Positions 25,629 to 34,955 are shown, counted from the first letter of the stretch. The stretch is 64,000 nt of DNA from Methylibium sp035476815 (GCA_035476815.1 DATILD010000104.1:95207-159206), one strand, 5' to 3'. The notes: generated from the letters alone by a model not told the origin. Made by a program: numbers and translations.

Positions 25629-28085
25629 ATGAACCACACGACCGAGCTCGACGCGATGCCGGTGGTGCTCGACGTCGCCGCCTTCGACGCCACCTCGGGC
25701 AACCGGCTGGAGCGCCTCATCTTCAATCACCGGCGTGCCGTGGTGGTGTGCTGTGTGCTGGCCACGGCGCTGCTTGGCTACCTGCTGGCCACTCGACTGG
25801 TGTTCAACGCCAGCTTCGAGAAGATGATCCCGCAGCAGCATCCGTTCATCCAGAACTACGTGGCCCACAAGCAGGACCTGCGTGGACTGGGCAACGCCAT
25901 CCGCGTGGTGGTGGAGAACCCCTCGGGCGACATCTTCGACCCGGCCTACCTGCGTGAGCTGCAGCAGATCAACGACGAGCTCATCCTCACCCCGGGCGTC
26001 GATCGTGCAGGCGTCAAGTCGCTGTGGACGCCCGCGGTGCGCTGGCTCGAAGTCACCGAGGAAGGCTTCGTGGGCGGGCCAGTCATCCCGGATGACTACC
26101 AGAGCTCGCGCCAGAGCATCGACCAGATTCGCAGCAACATCGCGCGCTCCAGCTCGGCCCAGGCGCTGATCGCGGTGGATCAGAAGTCGAGCATGCTGTT
26201 CGTGCCGCTGCTGGACATCGACGCCGAGACCGGCCAGCGCCTGGACTACCACCGCCTCTCGCAGCGCCTGGAGCAGCAGATCCGCGCCCGCTTCGAAGGC
26301 CCGCTCGGTGTCGATGGTCGGCTCGCCCCGGGCCGGGTGAAGGTGCACATCATCGGCTTTGCCAAGCTCGTGGGTGAACTCATCGATGGGCTGGTCCAGG
26401 TGGCCTACTACTTTGCCGCAGCCGCCTTGATCGCCACCGCGGTGATCTACTTCTACACCCGGTGCTGGCGCAGCACGGCCTTGGTGGTCCTGTGCTCGCT
26501 GGTGGCCGTGCTGTGGCAGCTCGGGTTGGTGTCCGCGCTCGGCTTCGATCTGGATCCGTTCTCCATGCTGGTGCCCTTCCTGGTGTTCGCCATCGGCGTC
26601 TCGCACGGCGCGCAGAAGATGAACGGCATCATGCAGGACGTGGGCCGCGGGACGCATCGCCTGGTGGCCGCGCGCTACACCTTCCGGCGCCTGTTCCTGG
26701 CCGGGCTGACCGCGCTGCTGGCCGATGCGGTGGGCTTTGCCGTGCTGATGACCATCGACATCCCGGTGATCCGCGAGCTGGCGCTGGCTGCGAGCATCGG
26801 CGTGGCGGTGCTGATCTTCACCAACCTCGTGCTGCTGCCCGTGCTGCTGTCCTACACCGGCGTGAGCACGAAGGCCGCCAGCCGCAGCCTGGCGCAGGAA
26901 GCCGAGGGAACATCGCATCCCTTCTGGGCCCTGCTGGAGCGCTTCACCGAGCGGCGCTGGGCGGCGCCGCTGATCGTGGCCTCGGGGGCCCTGGCCGTCG
27001 TCGGCTTCGTCATCAGCCTGCAGCTCAAGGTCGGCGACCTGGACCCCGGCGCACCCGAGCTGCGCCCGGAGTCGCGCTACAACCGCGACAACGCCTTCAT
27101 CACCAGCAACTTCGCGCTCAGCAGCGACCAGTTTGCCGTGATCGTGAAGACACCGCCCGATACCTGTCTGGGCTACGAGAACTTGGTCGAGGTGGACCGC
27201 CTGGCCTGGCAGCTGCGCCAGCTGCCGGGAGTGCAGACCGTCTTGACATTGGCCGATGCCGTCAAGCACGTGACCGCCGGCACCTACGAGGGCAGCACCA
27301 AGTGGATCACCGTGGCACGCAACCAGGAGACCATCAATTTCGCCGGCAACCAGGCCATGGCCAGCAACCCCGACCTCACGAACAAGGAGTGCTCGGTGCA
27401 GCCGGTGATCGCCTACCTCACCGACCACAAGGCCGAGACACTGGCCAGCGTGGCGCGCTCCGCGGCCGAATTTGCCACGCTGCACGATCGGCCTGAACGC
27501 CAGTTCCTGCTCGCAGCCGGCAGCGCGGGCATCGAGGCCGCCACCAACAGCGTGGTGCAACAGGCCAACCGCACCATGCTGCTGCTGGTCTACGCTGCGG
27601 TGGTGGTGCTGTGCTTCATAGCCTTCCGAAGCTGGCGCGCGGTGGTGGTGGCCGTGCTGCCGCTGATGCTGACCTCGATCCTGTGCGAGGCGCTGATGGT
27701 GGGCCTGGGCATCGGCGTGAAGGTGGCGACGCTGCCGGTGATCGCGCTCGGCGTGGGCATCGGCATCGACTACGCGCTGTACCTGCTGTCGGTGCAGCTG
27801 GCCTTCCAGCGGCAAGGGCTGAACCTCAGAGAGGCCTACCGCAAGTCGGTCCAGTTCACTGGCCGTGTGGTCTGTCTGGTCGGTTGCACGCTGGGTGCCA
27901 GCGTCATCACCTGGGCCTGGTCACCCATCAAGTTCCAGGCCGACATGGGCATCCTGCTCACCTTCATGTTCGTGCTCAACATGCTCGGTGCCCTGCTGTT
28001 GGTGCCCGCGTTGTCGAGCTTCTTGCTCAACCCGAGCCGTCAGACTGCCGGCAACGAATCACGATCCACCGCCGCAACCGCTTGA
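25629..28085 (+). CDS. RND-superfamily (MMPL/HpnN-like) inner-membrane transporter, copy 1
   Basis: This 818-residue RND-family protein has about 12 hydrophobic helices in two sets of six, each preceded by a large periplasmic loop. The first helix is near residues 35-55, followed by NASFEKMIPQQHPF; the second half opens with helices near residues 430-455. The GIGIDYALYLLSVQ segment in the second half is typical of MMPL-type lipid transporters. The ATG at 25629 has a GGGAG site; a GTG at 25587 overlapping the upstream stop would add 14 residues. It probably moves a hydrophobic substrate between inner membrane and periplasm; the direction is not known. Copy 2 is at 40833-43211. Confidence 0.85.
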   Translation: MNHTTELDAMPVVLDVAAFDATSGNRLERLIFNHRRAVVVCCVLATALLGYLLATRLVFNASFEKMIPQQHPFIQNYVAHKQDLRGLGNAIRVVVENPSGDIFDPAYLRELQQINDELILTPGVDRAGVKSLWTPAVRWLEVTEEGFVGGPVIPDDYQSSRQSIDQIRSNIARSSSAQALIAVDQKSSMLFVPLLDIDAETGQRLDYHRLSQRLEQQIRARFEGPLGVDGRLAPGRVKVHIIGFAKLVGELIDGLVQVAYYFAAAALIATAVIYFYTRCWRSTALVVLCSLVAVLWQLGLVSALGFDLDPFSMLVPFLVFAIGVSHGAQKMNGIMQDVGRGTHRLVAARYTFRRLFLAGLTALLADAVGFAVLMTIDIPVIRELALAASIGVAVLIFTNLVLLPVLLSYTGVSTKAASRSLAQEAEGTSHPFWALLERFTERRWAAPLIVASGALAVVGFVISLQLKVGDLDPGAPELRPESRYNRDNAFITSNFALSSDQFAVIVKTPPDTCLGYENLVEVDRLAWQLRQLPGVQTVLTLADAVKHVTAGTYEGSTKWITVARNQETINFAGNQAMASNPDLTNKECSVQPVIAYLTDHKAETLASVARSAAEFATLHDRPERQFLLAAGSAGIEAATNSVVQQANRTMLLLVYAAVVVLCFIAFRSWRAVVVAVLPLMLTSILCEALMVGLGIGVKVATLPVIALGVGIGIDYALYLLSVQLAFQRQGLNLREAYRKSVQFTGRVVCLVGCTLGASVITWAWSPIKFQADMGILLTFMFVLNMLGALLLVPALSSFLLNPSRQTAGNESRSTAATA

Positions 28086-28095
28086 AGGGCTTGCA

Positions 28096-28884
28096 ATGCA
28101 ACTGGTTCAACTGGAAGTGGATGCGCGAAGCGGCATTGCGCAACTGCGCTTCAATCGCCCGCACGTGCTCAACGCCATCGACGTGCCGATGGCGCGTGCA
28201 CTGCGGGATCAAGTGAACGTGCTCGCAGCCGATCCTCGGGTGCGCTGCGTGGTGCTGAGCGGTCAAGGCAAGGCCTTCCTGGCTGGTGGCGACCTCGCGC
28301 CGCTGGTGGAGGACTTCGGCCATGCGCCGCAGGTCGTGGACGATCTCCTCGATGCCATGTATCCGGCCATCGAGGGCCTGCGCAGCATCAATGCGCCCGT
28401 GATCGCCGCAGTGCATGGTGCGGTGGCCGGCGCCGGGCTGTCGCTGATGGCAGGGTGCGATCTGGTCCTGGCTGCCGAGGGCACCCGCTTCCTCATGGCC
28501 TTCGACAGGGTCGGCCTGCCGCCCGATTGTGGGGGCACCTACTACCTGCCGCGCCTGATCGGCCCGCGCCACATGGCCGAGCTGTACTTGCTCGGCTCAA
28601 CCCTCACGGCCGAGCAAGCCCAGGCCTTGGGACTGGTCAACCGGGTGGTGCCGGCCACCGAGCTGGTGGCACGGAGTCAACAGTGGGCCGAGCAGATCGC
28701 CAGCGGACCCACCCGAGCGTGCGGGGAGTTCAAGCGGTTGGTCGGGCGATCCCTGTCCTCGACACTGCCAGAGCAGCTCGAAGCCGAACGGGCCGCCGTT
28801 CAGGCCGCCATGCTGACCGAGGACTTCCGGGCCGGCGCGGGCGCCTTCATGGCGCATCAATGGCCACGCTTTGCGGGACATTGA
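28096..28884 (+). CDS. PaaG-like enoyl-CoA isomerase (crotonase family)
   Basis: This 262-residue crotonase-fold protein keeps the oxyanion-hole segments (FLAGGDL near residue 64 and HGAVAGAG near residue 104). Neither hydratase Glu is present: the first position reads Ser in LSLMAGCD and the second Phe in LMAFDRVG. An Asp is present in LPPDCGGTYYLPR, as in PaaG and other isomerase-type members. It therefore more likely moves a double bond or isomerises a ring than adds water. It lies 10 bp after the RND gene and ends the cassette operon, so one enzyme is co-expressed with transport. Confidence 0.8.
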   Translation: MQLVQLEVDARSGIAQLRFNRPHVLNAIDVPMARALRDQVNVLAADPRVRCVVLSGQGKAFLAGGDLAPLVEDFGHAPQVVDDLLDAMYPAIEGLRSINAPVIAAVHGAVAGAGLSLMAGCDLVLAAEGTRFLMAFDRVGLPPDCGGTYYLPRLIGPRHMAELYLLGSTLTAEQAQALGLVNRVVPATELVARSQQWAEQIASGPTRACGEFKRLVGRSLSSTLPEQLEAERAAVQAAMLTEDFRAGAGAFMAHQWPRFAGH

Positions 28885-29288
28885 AGACGCCCCACGATCA
28901 ACATCTCGATGCAGCTGAGCTGGAGACAAATTGAGCATCGGGAAGCGCCTCGCGCTGGCATTTGGACTGGTGCTGCTGCCCCGCCAGGCCCGGTCGGCCG
29001 CGGCCACCTTCCGCCGGCTTGTTCTCACGCAAGAACGGGTTGCGCGCACCTTGGCGGCCAGCCCGTCGCAGGCGAGCCGCTTCCCCGGCGGTTGACTGGG
29101 GCGCGCTTCCAGGTTGTTCGAGGCGGTCTGTGTCTATGCGGGAACGCTGGAGGCCGGACGCGGGCCGCGGGCCGTGGGGTCAGGAACGTCGACCTGGTGG
29201 ACGCCCTGGCGCAAACCTGGGATGGCACGGTGGAGCACTCCATGGCGTTGGCCGCCGTGACCCGGTCGCAGGCGACCCACCCTCCCGG
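28885..29288. other. 404-bp region without a supported gene; possible short relic
   Basis: This gap lies between the isomerase gene and the convergent TetR gene. A frame beginning TTG at 28931 reads SIGKRLALAFGLVLL, similar to the first membrane helix of a methyl-accepting chemotaxis protein, but it loses hydrophobicity at once and stops by about 29093. It could be a decayed gene fragment or chance. Other open frames here have no start signal or recognisable motif. No clear terminator was found. Confidence 0.3.
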
Positions 29289-29993
29289 TCAAGCCTTCTT
29301 GACCGTCTTCTTCGCGACGGCCGGCCGGCCGACTTTCTTGGCGGCCGGTCGGGCGGCCCGCGCACCTGCCTTGGGGTCGACCATCAAGCCGCGTGAGATG
29401 ACGCCGGCAATCTGATCGGCCGCCTCGTCCACGTCGAAATCACCCTCGCCACGCAGGTAGGCCCAGGTCTGGTGTTCGATGCTGCCGAAGATCATGTTGC
29501 GGCTCACGGCCAGCGAGATGTCCGGGCGGAACTCGCCGGCGCGCACGGCATCCTTGAGCACCGAGATCACCCGACTGGTGTAGCGCCGATTCAGCTGATA
29601 GATGCGCATCGACTTGTAGGTCGGATCGGCGCGCAGCTCCATCAGGATGTAGCGCGACAGGGCGCGCTCGTGCCGGATGATGGACAGGCTCTCCCAGATC
29701 ACCTGGCGCAACCGGGCCGTGACGGGCAGCGCCTGGTTGTCCGTGCCCTCGATCTGGTCCAGCACTTCCCCGAACCATTGTTCGGTGACGGTTCGGAGCA
29801 GGTCCCGCTTGGTCGGGAAGTACTTGAAGATGGTGGCTTCGGAAATGCCGCAGCGACTGGCCACCTCGGTGGTCAGCACGCCTTCATAGCCCTTTTCCTG
29901 GATGAGCTTGCGGGTGGTCGCGATGATTTCGGACATCCGCAGATCGGGCGTGAGTCGCGTGATCGTCTTCTTCTTGGGTGATCGGGCGGGCAT
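29289..29993 (-). CDS. TetR-family transcriptional regulator (likely regulator of the TGAGT operators)
   Basis: This 234-residue TetR protein, read from the ATG at 29993, has a helix-turn-helix in the segment GVLTTEVASRCGISEATIFKYFPTKRDLL at about residues 40-68, followed by a ligand-binding domain. The C-terminal tail is rich in Lys, Ala and Pro (ending KKTVKKA), an extension usual TetR proteins lack. The gene is divergent from the dehydratase operon, whose promoter carries the TGAGTACAACTCA palindrome about 175 bp from its start codon. The same palindrome controls the transport cassette at 21.3 kb, so this protein is the best candidate repressor of both. The ligand is probably an acyl-CoA or the free substrate. 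Confidence 0.85.
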   Translation of the reverse strand: MPARSPKKKTITRLTPDLRMSEIIATTRKLIQEKGYEGVLTTEVASRCGISEATIFKYFPTKRDLLRTVTEQWFGEVLDQIEGTDNQALPVTARLRQVIWESLSIIRHERALSRYILMELRADPTYKSMRIYQLNRRYTSRVISVLKDAVRAGEFRPDISLAVSRNMIFGSIEHQTWAYLRGEGDFDVDEAADQIAGVISRGLMVDPKAGARAARPAAKKVGRPAVAKKTVKKA

Positions 29994-30158
29994 GGTGGGT
30001 GTCGTGGGTTGAGCGCAGAGCGCGCCCGGGGGTTTCATCCTACGAAGGACCTCGCCTCGGTCCCTTAGGGTTTCGCTCGTCGCCTGGCAGATGGGAGCGG
30101 CCCAGCGATTGGAGCACGACCGACGGCGGCTTCAAGCGCTCTCCAGGCGTGTGTGTCC

Positions 30159-30187
30159 TTGACATGGTGAGTACAACTCACTAATAA
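30159..30187 (+). promoter_or_regulatory. Sigma70-type promoter with TGAGTACAACTCA operator in the spacer
   Basis: TTGACA (30159-30164) and TAATAA (30182-30187) are 17 bp apart, with the palindrome TGAGT-ACA-ACTCA at 30168-30180 in between. The operator begins 9 nt after the first base of the -35 box, exactly as at 20964. The predicted start of transcription is about 20-25 nt before the dehydratase ATG at 30218, so the leader is short. The TetR gene starts 166 bp upstream on the other strand. Confidence 0.75.
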
Positions 30188-30217
30188 TAGATTCGAACCC
30201 AAGCGAGGGTTGGCGCG

Positions 30218-31456
30218 ATGCGGATCGCCGACCCATTGAATTCCCACGTGAAGGGGCCCGACGGGCGCACGACCGTGCCTGAGGTGCCCGAACCTGTTGG
30301 CACGTCACAGATGAATCCGATCCTTGAAACCTTGCGGGTGGTGGCCGAGCAGCCCTATCAACGCGCCATCGACGCGAAGCGCCGCGGCCAGAAGGTGGTG
30401 GGCACCCTGCCCATGCACTGCCCGGCCGAACTGATCCATGCCGCGGGCGCGCTGCCGGTGCTCGTGCAGGAGCTGCCCGATCCGATCACCAGCGGTGGCG
30501 GCGCGCTGGCACCGTTCTTCTGCGGCTACACACGCAGCCTGGTCGATCAGGTCACCGAAGGGAAGATCGCCTTCCTGGATGCGATCCTCTTCGTCGATCA
30601 CTGCGTGCAGCTCCTGAGCGCGGCCGACGTGGTGCGCGTTGCCCGCCCGGAGACCACGATCCACTTCCACCAGTTGATCGCCTCGGTGGAGCAGCCCTGG
30701 TCGCTGGAGAACTCGGTCAAGACGCTGCGCGCCTTCCTGGAAGACCTGGAAGAGCTCTACGGCATCTCGATCAGCGAAGACGACCTGCGCCGCAGCATCC
30801 GCGTCTTCAACGAGAACCGGCAGCTGATCCGCAAGCTTTACGATCTGCGCCGCAGCGGCGCCATCGACCTGTCGTCCACGCAGATGCAGGCCGTCATCAA
30901 GTCGAGCATGGTGATGGACAAGGCCGAGCACAGCGCGATGCTGCGCGATCTACTGCCCGCGCTGGAAGCTGCCGGCCCGGCCAAGGTGCGCAAGCTGCCG
31001 CTGTACGTGTCGGGCCACATGTGCCATGCGCCGCGGCCCGAGATCCTCGCGCTCATCGAGGAGTGCGGCTTCTCGATCGTCGACGACGACCTGTACCACG
31101 GCTACCGCTATGTCTCCACCGATGTGGATGAAGCCATTGGCGACCCCATCGTCGGCCTGGCCACCGCCTACCTCGCCAAGAACCGCAACGCCCCGTGCCC
31201 CACGCGCATCGCGCCCGGCGTGGAGCTGAGCGACTGGCTGCTGAAGAAGGTGCAGGACAGCCAGGCCCGCGGCCTGATCGTGCTGCTGGCCAAGTTCTGC
31301 GAGCCGCACTACTTCCAGTACCCCCGCATCAAGCAGCTGTTCGAGCAGCACAACCTGTCGCACCTGCTGGTCGAGACGGAGCATGAAGGGGTGCCGCTGG
31401 AGAACCTGCGCACCAAGGTCGAGTCCTTCGCCGAGATGATCAAGCGGCAGGCCTGA
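30218..31456 (+). CDS. 2-hydroxyacyl-CoA dehydratase / benzoyl-CoA reductase family iron-sulfur subunit (HgdB/BcrC-like)
   Basis: This 412-residue protein of the HgdB/BcrC/BcrB family has the GTLPMHCPAELIHAAGALPVLV opening typical of the family, with Cys68. Cys102 (FFCGYTRS), Cys129 (VDHCVQL) and Cys361 (KFCEPHYFQYP) are candidate [4Fe-4S] ligands. The start at 30218 is supported by a GAGGG site 8 nt upstream; an internal ATG at 30311 has none. With the next gene it would form the heterodimer that receives one high-potential electron from the ATPase activator. It would then either dehydrate a (R)-2-hydroxyacyl-CoA or reduce a ring. Only one activator gene is present, which is the dehydratase layout rather than four-subunit benzoyl-CoA reductase. 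Confidence 0.85.
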   Translation: MRIADPLNSHVKGPDGRTTVPEVPEPVGTSQMNPILETLRVVAEQPYQRAIDAKRRGQKVVGTLPMHCPAELIHAAGALPVLVQELPDPITSGGGALAPFFCGYTRSLVDQVTEGKIAFLDAILFVDHCVQLLSAADVVRVARPETTIHFHQLIASVEQPWSLENSVKTLRAFLEDLEELYGISISEDDLRRSIRVFNENRQLIRKLYDLRRSGAIDLSSTQMQAVIKSSMVMDKAEHSAMLRDLLPALEAAGPAKVRKLPLYVSGHMCHAPRPEILALIEECGFSIVDDDLYHGYRYVSTDVDEAIGDPIVGLATAYLAKNRNAPCPTRIAPGVELSDWLLKKVQDSQARGLIVLLAKFCEPHYFQYPRIKQLFEQHNLSHLLVETEHEGVPLENLRTKVESFAEMIKRQA

Positions 31457-31509
31457 CATCGTTCAGACAACCGGAGGGCCGCAGCGGCCCCCTCATCGGA
31501 GTTCAAGTC

Positions 31510-32853
31510 ATGAGCACAGTTCTCGAGAGCGGCGTGCCGCCGGTCAAGAAGGCCAACCGCCTGCAGTCCACCAAGCTCAACAACAAGATGGTGAACGCGT
31601 ACTGGGAAGACCTGTTCCGCGCCAAGGAGCAGGGCAAGCTGGTCTGCTGGACCGAAGGCATCCAGCTCAATCCCATCCTGCAGGCCGCCGACATCGCCTG
31701 GTGCCACGGCGAGGCTGCCGCCGCGCTGCTGGCTGCCCGCAAGGAATCGGCCGCCCCTCAGGCCCACATGGAGACGTTGGGGTACGACCGCGAGCTCTGC
31801 TCCTACGCCCGCACGCACATCGGCTGCGGCGTGATGAACCAGAGCTCCACGGTCGAGGCGCAGACCTTGCTCGACGTGGATGCCCGCACGCTGGGCTCGC
31901 GCATCCCCGAGCCCGACATGATCATCAGCGCCTACCCCTTCTGCAGCACCGGCCAGCAGTGGGACAACGAGCTGTACCGGACCTTCGGCAAGCAGGTGCC
32001 GATCTACAACATGTCGCTGTCATGGACCTGGGGCAACAAGCCCTCGGCCAAGTACATGAGCGGCCCGGAGTTCCGCGAGAACGTGGCCTTCCTGAAGAAG
32101 CAGCTGCAGGACTGCGTGCGCTTCATCGAGGGCATCACCGGCAAGCCGTACGACTGGGATCGCCTGAGCGAGATCATGGGCTACACCAAGCGAGCCGCCG
32201 AGCTGCGCCTCGAAGCCATGAAGCTGTGCAGGGCCCGCCCCTCGCCGGCCAGCTTCTTCGAGTGGACCAACAGCATCGCCCCGGTGAACTTCCTGCCCGG
32301 CGGCCCGGAGATCGTGCACTACTTCGAGCAGAAGAAGGCCGAGATCGAGGCGCGCATCGCCCAGGGCGTGGGCTCGGTGCCGGTGGAGAAGTACCGCCTG
32401 TGGTGGGACGGCATCATGAACTGGAACAAGATCGGCTGGCTGTCCGACAAGTTCGCCGGCTACGACGCCTGCATGGTGGCCGGCCGCTACACCCACATGG
32501 GTTTCTGGCAGGAGCCGCAGGTGATCGACCTGCGCGACCCGCTCGACGGCATGGCGCAGAACTACCTCACCTGCCCGATCAGCATCTCGGCCCCGCAGGT
32601 GATCGACAAGATCGTGGAGCACTGCGAGTTCTACGAGATCGACGGCCTGATCCTGCACGCCGCGCGCACCTGCCGCGCCTTCTCGTACCCGCAGCACATG
32701 ATCGCCGATGCCGTGGGCAAGCGCCTGGGCCTGCCGGTGGCCATGTTCGAGGGCGACATGGTGGACGAATCGTTCTACAAGGACGAGATGGTCAACAGCC
32801 GCGTCGAGGCCATGCTGGAAGCCATCGACGCCAGCCGTGCCCGGATGCGCTGA
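31510..32853 (+). CDS. 2-hydroxyacyl-CoA dehydratase / benzoyl-CoA reductase family iron-sulfur subunit (HgdA/BcrB-like)
   Basis: This 447-residue partner subunit has Cys97 in GYDRELCSYAR, close to the GYD-x-x-IC-x-YAR segment I recall from clostridial HgdA. Cys145 lies in AYPFCSTGQQW and Cys388 in ARTCRAFS, three plausible cluster ligands. The RPSP-x-x-FF, EKYRLWWDG and C-terminal GLPVAMFEGDMVDESFY segments fit both HgdA and BcrB. Features are mixed, so substrate class cannot be fixed. The gene starts 53 bp after the first subunit with a CGGAG site. Enzymes of this family are oxygen sensitive, so the operon implies anoxic or microoxic use. Confidence 0.85.
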   Translation: MSTVLESGVPPVKKANRLQSTKLNNKMVNAYWEDLFRAKEQGKLVCWTEGIQLNPILQAADIAWCHGEAAAALLAARKESAAPQAHMETLGYDRELCSYARTHIGCGVMNQSSTVEAQTLLDVDARTLGSRIPEPDMIISAYPFCSTGQQWDNELYRTFGKQVPIYNMSLSWTWGNKPSAKYMSGPEFRENVAFLKKQLQDCVRFIEGITGKPYDWDRLSEIMGYTKRAAELRLEAMKLCRARPSPASFFEWTNSIAPVNFLPGGPEIVHYFEQKKAEIEARIAQGVGSVPVEKYRLWWDGIMNWNKIGWLSDKFAGYDACMVAGRYTHMGFWQEPQVIDLRDPLDGMAQNYLTCPISISAPQVIDKIVEHCEFYEIDGLILHAARTCRAFSYPQHMIADAVGKRLGLPVAMFEGDMVDESFYKDEMVNSRVEAMLEAIDASRARMR

Positions 32854-32881
32854 GGCGTCGAGGCAGAGCGAGGAGCACCGC

Positions 32882-33826
32882 ATGCAGCGCTACGCGATGG
32901 GCATCGATTTCGGCTCCACCACGGCCAAGGTGGTGATCCTCGACGGCGAGGGCGCGGTGGCCGGCTCGGCGATCTCGCAGAAGGGGGCCGTCAGCGACGA
33001 GGGCGTGCGCGTCGCCCAGGCCGAGGCCCTGCACCAGGCCGGCATCGCGCAGGCGGCCGTGGGCCGGGTGGTGAGCACCGGCTATGGCCGGCGCATGCTC
33101 GACATCGCCGACCGCACCATCACCGAGATCACCTGCCATGCGCGCGGCGCCGTGGCGCTGGTGCCCGAAGCCCGCGTGGTGATCGACATCGGCGGGCAGG
33201 ACAGCAAGGTCATCGCGATCGATGCCAACGGCCTGGTGGCGCGATTCGCGATGAACGACCGCTGCGCCGCGGGCACCGGCAAGTTCCTCGAAGTGCTGGC
33301 CCGCGCGGTGAACATCGAGCTGGCGCAGATGGGTGGCATCGCCTTGCAGGCCACCGAGACGGTCAGCATCACCAGCATGTGCGCCACCTTCGCCGAGACC
33401 GAGGTGATCTCGCTGCTGGCCGAAGGCATCACCAAGCCGGTTGTGCTGGCGGCGGTGCACCAGTCCATCGCCAACCGCACCGTGGGCCTGGTGGCCCGGG
33501 TGGGCAAGCGCGACCCGGTGGTGATGACCGGCGGCGTGGCGCAGAACGTCGCCGCGGTGCACTACCTGCAGCAGGCGCTGGAAACCCGCCTGATCATCCC
33601 CGACGGGGCCCAGCTGGCCGGTGCGCTGGGCGCCGCGTTGTTCGCGCTGGACGACCTGCGGCTGGACGAAGCCGAACGCAGAAAGACCCTGCAGGGCGAC
33701 GACGACATCGACGAGCTGGCCGCGCCGCAAGCTTGTGCGCCGGCCTGTGCGGCCAAGCAGGCCAAGCCGATCGTCTTCAAGCCCGCCCTCGCTCAGCCTG
33801 CGGAGGCACCGCATGGGCGTGCTTGA
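32882..33826 (+). CDS. ATP-dependent activator of 2-hydroxyacyl-CoA dehydratase (BadF/BadG/BcrA/HgdC ATPase)
   Basis: This 314-residue ASKHA-fold ATPase has the phosphate-binding GIDFGSTTAKVVI at residues 7-19, a DIGGQDSK motif near residue 102 and the GGVAQN motif near residue 220. Cys128 (NDRCAAGTGKF) and Cys167 (SMCATFAE) are placed to bridge one [4Fe-4S] cluster across a homodimer, as in HgdC. Hydrolysis of two ATP would drive a single electron onto the dehydratase. The last ~50 residues, Cys- and Lys-containing and Ala-rich, extend beyond the usual ~260-residue family length. The gene overlaps the racemase gene by 14 nt. The electron donor (ferredoxin or flavodoxin) is not in the window. 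Confidence 0.88.
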   Translation: MQRYAMGIDFGSTTAKVVILDGEGAVAGSAISQKGAVSDEGVRVAQAEALHQAGIAQAAVGRVVSTGYGRRMLDIADRTITEITCHARGAVALVPEARVVIDIGGQDSKVIAIDANGLVARFAMNDRCAAGTGKFLEVLARAVNIELAQMGGIALQATETVSITSMCATFAETEVISLLAEGITKPVVLAAVHQSIANRTVGLVARVGKRDPVVMTGGVAQNVAAVHYLQQALETRLIIPDGAQLAGALGAALFALDDLRLDEAERRKTLQGDDDIDELAAPQACAPACAAKQAKPIVFKPALAQPAEAPHGRA

Positions 33827-34955
33827 CGGTGTGCGCATCGTCGAGATGGCGGGCATCGGGCCGGCGCCGTTCTGCGCCATGCTGCTGGCCGACATGGGCG
33901 CCGACGTGCTGCGCGTCGACCGGCTGGCTGCCAGCGACCTGGGGGTGGACACGCCCACCCAACTCGATCTGCTCAACCGCAGCAAGCGGTCGGTCGCGGT
34001 GGACCTCAAGTCCGAGCAGGGGCTGGCCACGGTCAAGCAGCTGGTCGGCAGCGCCGATGTGCTGATCGAAGGCTTCCGCCCGGGGGTCATGGAGAAGCTC
34101 GGGCTCGGCCCCGAGGTGTGCTTGCAGCTCAACCCGCGCCTGGTGTTCGGCCGCATGACCGGCTGGGGCCAGAACGGCCCGTTGAGCCAGACGGCAGGGC
34201 ATGACATCAACTACATCGCCATTACCGGCGTGCTCGACGCGATCGGCCGGCGCGACCAGCCGCCGTCCATTCCGCTCAACCTGGTGGGCGACTTCGCCGG
34301 CGGCTCGCTCTACCTGGCCATGGGCGTGCTCGCTGCGGTGATCCAGGCACGCAGTTCCGGCCACGGGCAGGTGGTGGACGCGGCCATCGTCGACGGTGTC
34401 ACCAACCTGCTCACGATGCAGCGCGCCTTCGACCAGATGAAGGTCTGGCCGCAGCAGCGTGGCCGCGGCTTCCTGAGCGGGGGGGCGCCGTTCTATGACG
34501 TCTACGAGACCCGGGACGAGCGCTTCATCGCGATCGGCAGCGTCGAACCCAAGTTCTACCGCGAGCTGATCACGCGCCTGGGTCTGGACGGCGAGGCGCT
34601 GCCCGGGCAGAACGACCAGCGCGGCTGGGACACGCTGCGGGAGCGCTTCGCCGCCGTGTTCAGGACCCGCACCCGCGCGCAGTGGTGCGCGGTGTTCGAG
34701 GGTTCGGACGCCTGCTTTGCCCCGGTGCTGGACATGGACGAGGCGGTGAGCCATCCCCACAACGTGGCGCGCGAGCTGTTTGTCGAGGTGCAGGGCGTGC
34801 TCAACCCGCAGCCTGCGCCGCGCTTCAGCCGCACGCCTTCGGCGATCTCGCGCCCGCCCGCCAAGGCCGGCGCCGATGCCGACGAGGCCCTGGCCGACTG
34901 GGGCTTCACCGCCGAGCGGGTCGCGGCACTGCGGCGTGATCGCGTCGTCGGCTGA
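33813..34955 (+). CDS. Alpha-methylacyl-CoA racemase (family III CoA-transferase fold)
   Basis: This 380-residue family III CoA-transferase-fold protein has His130 in GHDINYIA and Asp160 in LVGDFAGGS, the two residues that act as acid/base in alpha-methylacyl-CoA racemases. The MTGWGQNGP segment is also present. True CoA-transferases of the family use a different catalytic Asp and do not share this His/Asp context, so racemase is favoured. It would interconvert (2R)- and (2S)-2-methylacyl-CoA, which implies a methyl-branched substrate. It overlaps the activator gene by 14 nt, so racemisation and dehydratase activation are translationally linked. Confidence 0.8.
   Translation: MGVLDGVRIVEMAGIGPAPFCAMLLADMGADVLRVDRLAASDLGVDTPTQLDLLNRSKRSVAVDLKSEQGLATVKQLVGSADVLIEGFRPGVMEKLGLGPEVCLQLNPRLVFGRMTGWGQNGPLSQTAGHDINYIAITGVLDAIGRRDQPPSIPLNLVGDFAGGSLYLAMGVLAAVIQARSSGHGQVVDAAIVDGVTNLLTMQRAFDQMKVWPQQRGRGFLSGGAPFYDVYETRDERFIAIGSVEPKFYRELITRLGLDGEALPGQNDQRGWDTLRERFAAVFRTRTRAQWCAVFEGSDACFAPVLDMDEAVSHPHNVARELFVEVQGVLNPQPAPRFSRTPSAISRPPAKAGADADEALADWGFTAERVAALRRDRVVG

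Noticed and set aside
28931..29093. Start of a methyl-accepting chemotaxis protein
   Set aside because: Only about 15 residues resemble a chemoreceptor's first helix; no further receptor sequence follows. It is recorded as a possible relic only.
30218..33826. Calling the iron-sulfur subunits and ATPase a benzoyl-CoA reductase (bcrCBAD)
   Set aside because: Class I benzoyl-CoA reductase needs two ATPase-type subunits; only one is present. The HgdA-like Cys context in the larger subunit also favours a dehydratase. Ring reduction remains possible but is not supported over dehydration.
33813..34955. Calling the family III protein a CoA-transferase (CaiB/FldA-like)
   Set aside because: The His130/Asp160 pair in GHD and GDFAGG contexts is the racemase signature, so a CoA-transferase is less likely.
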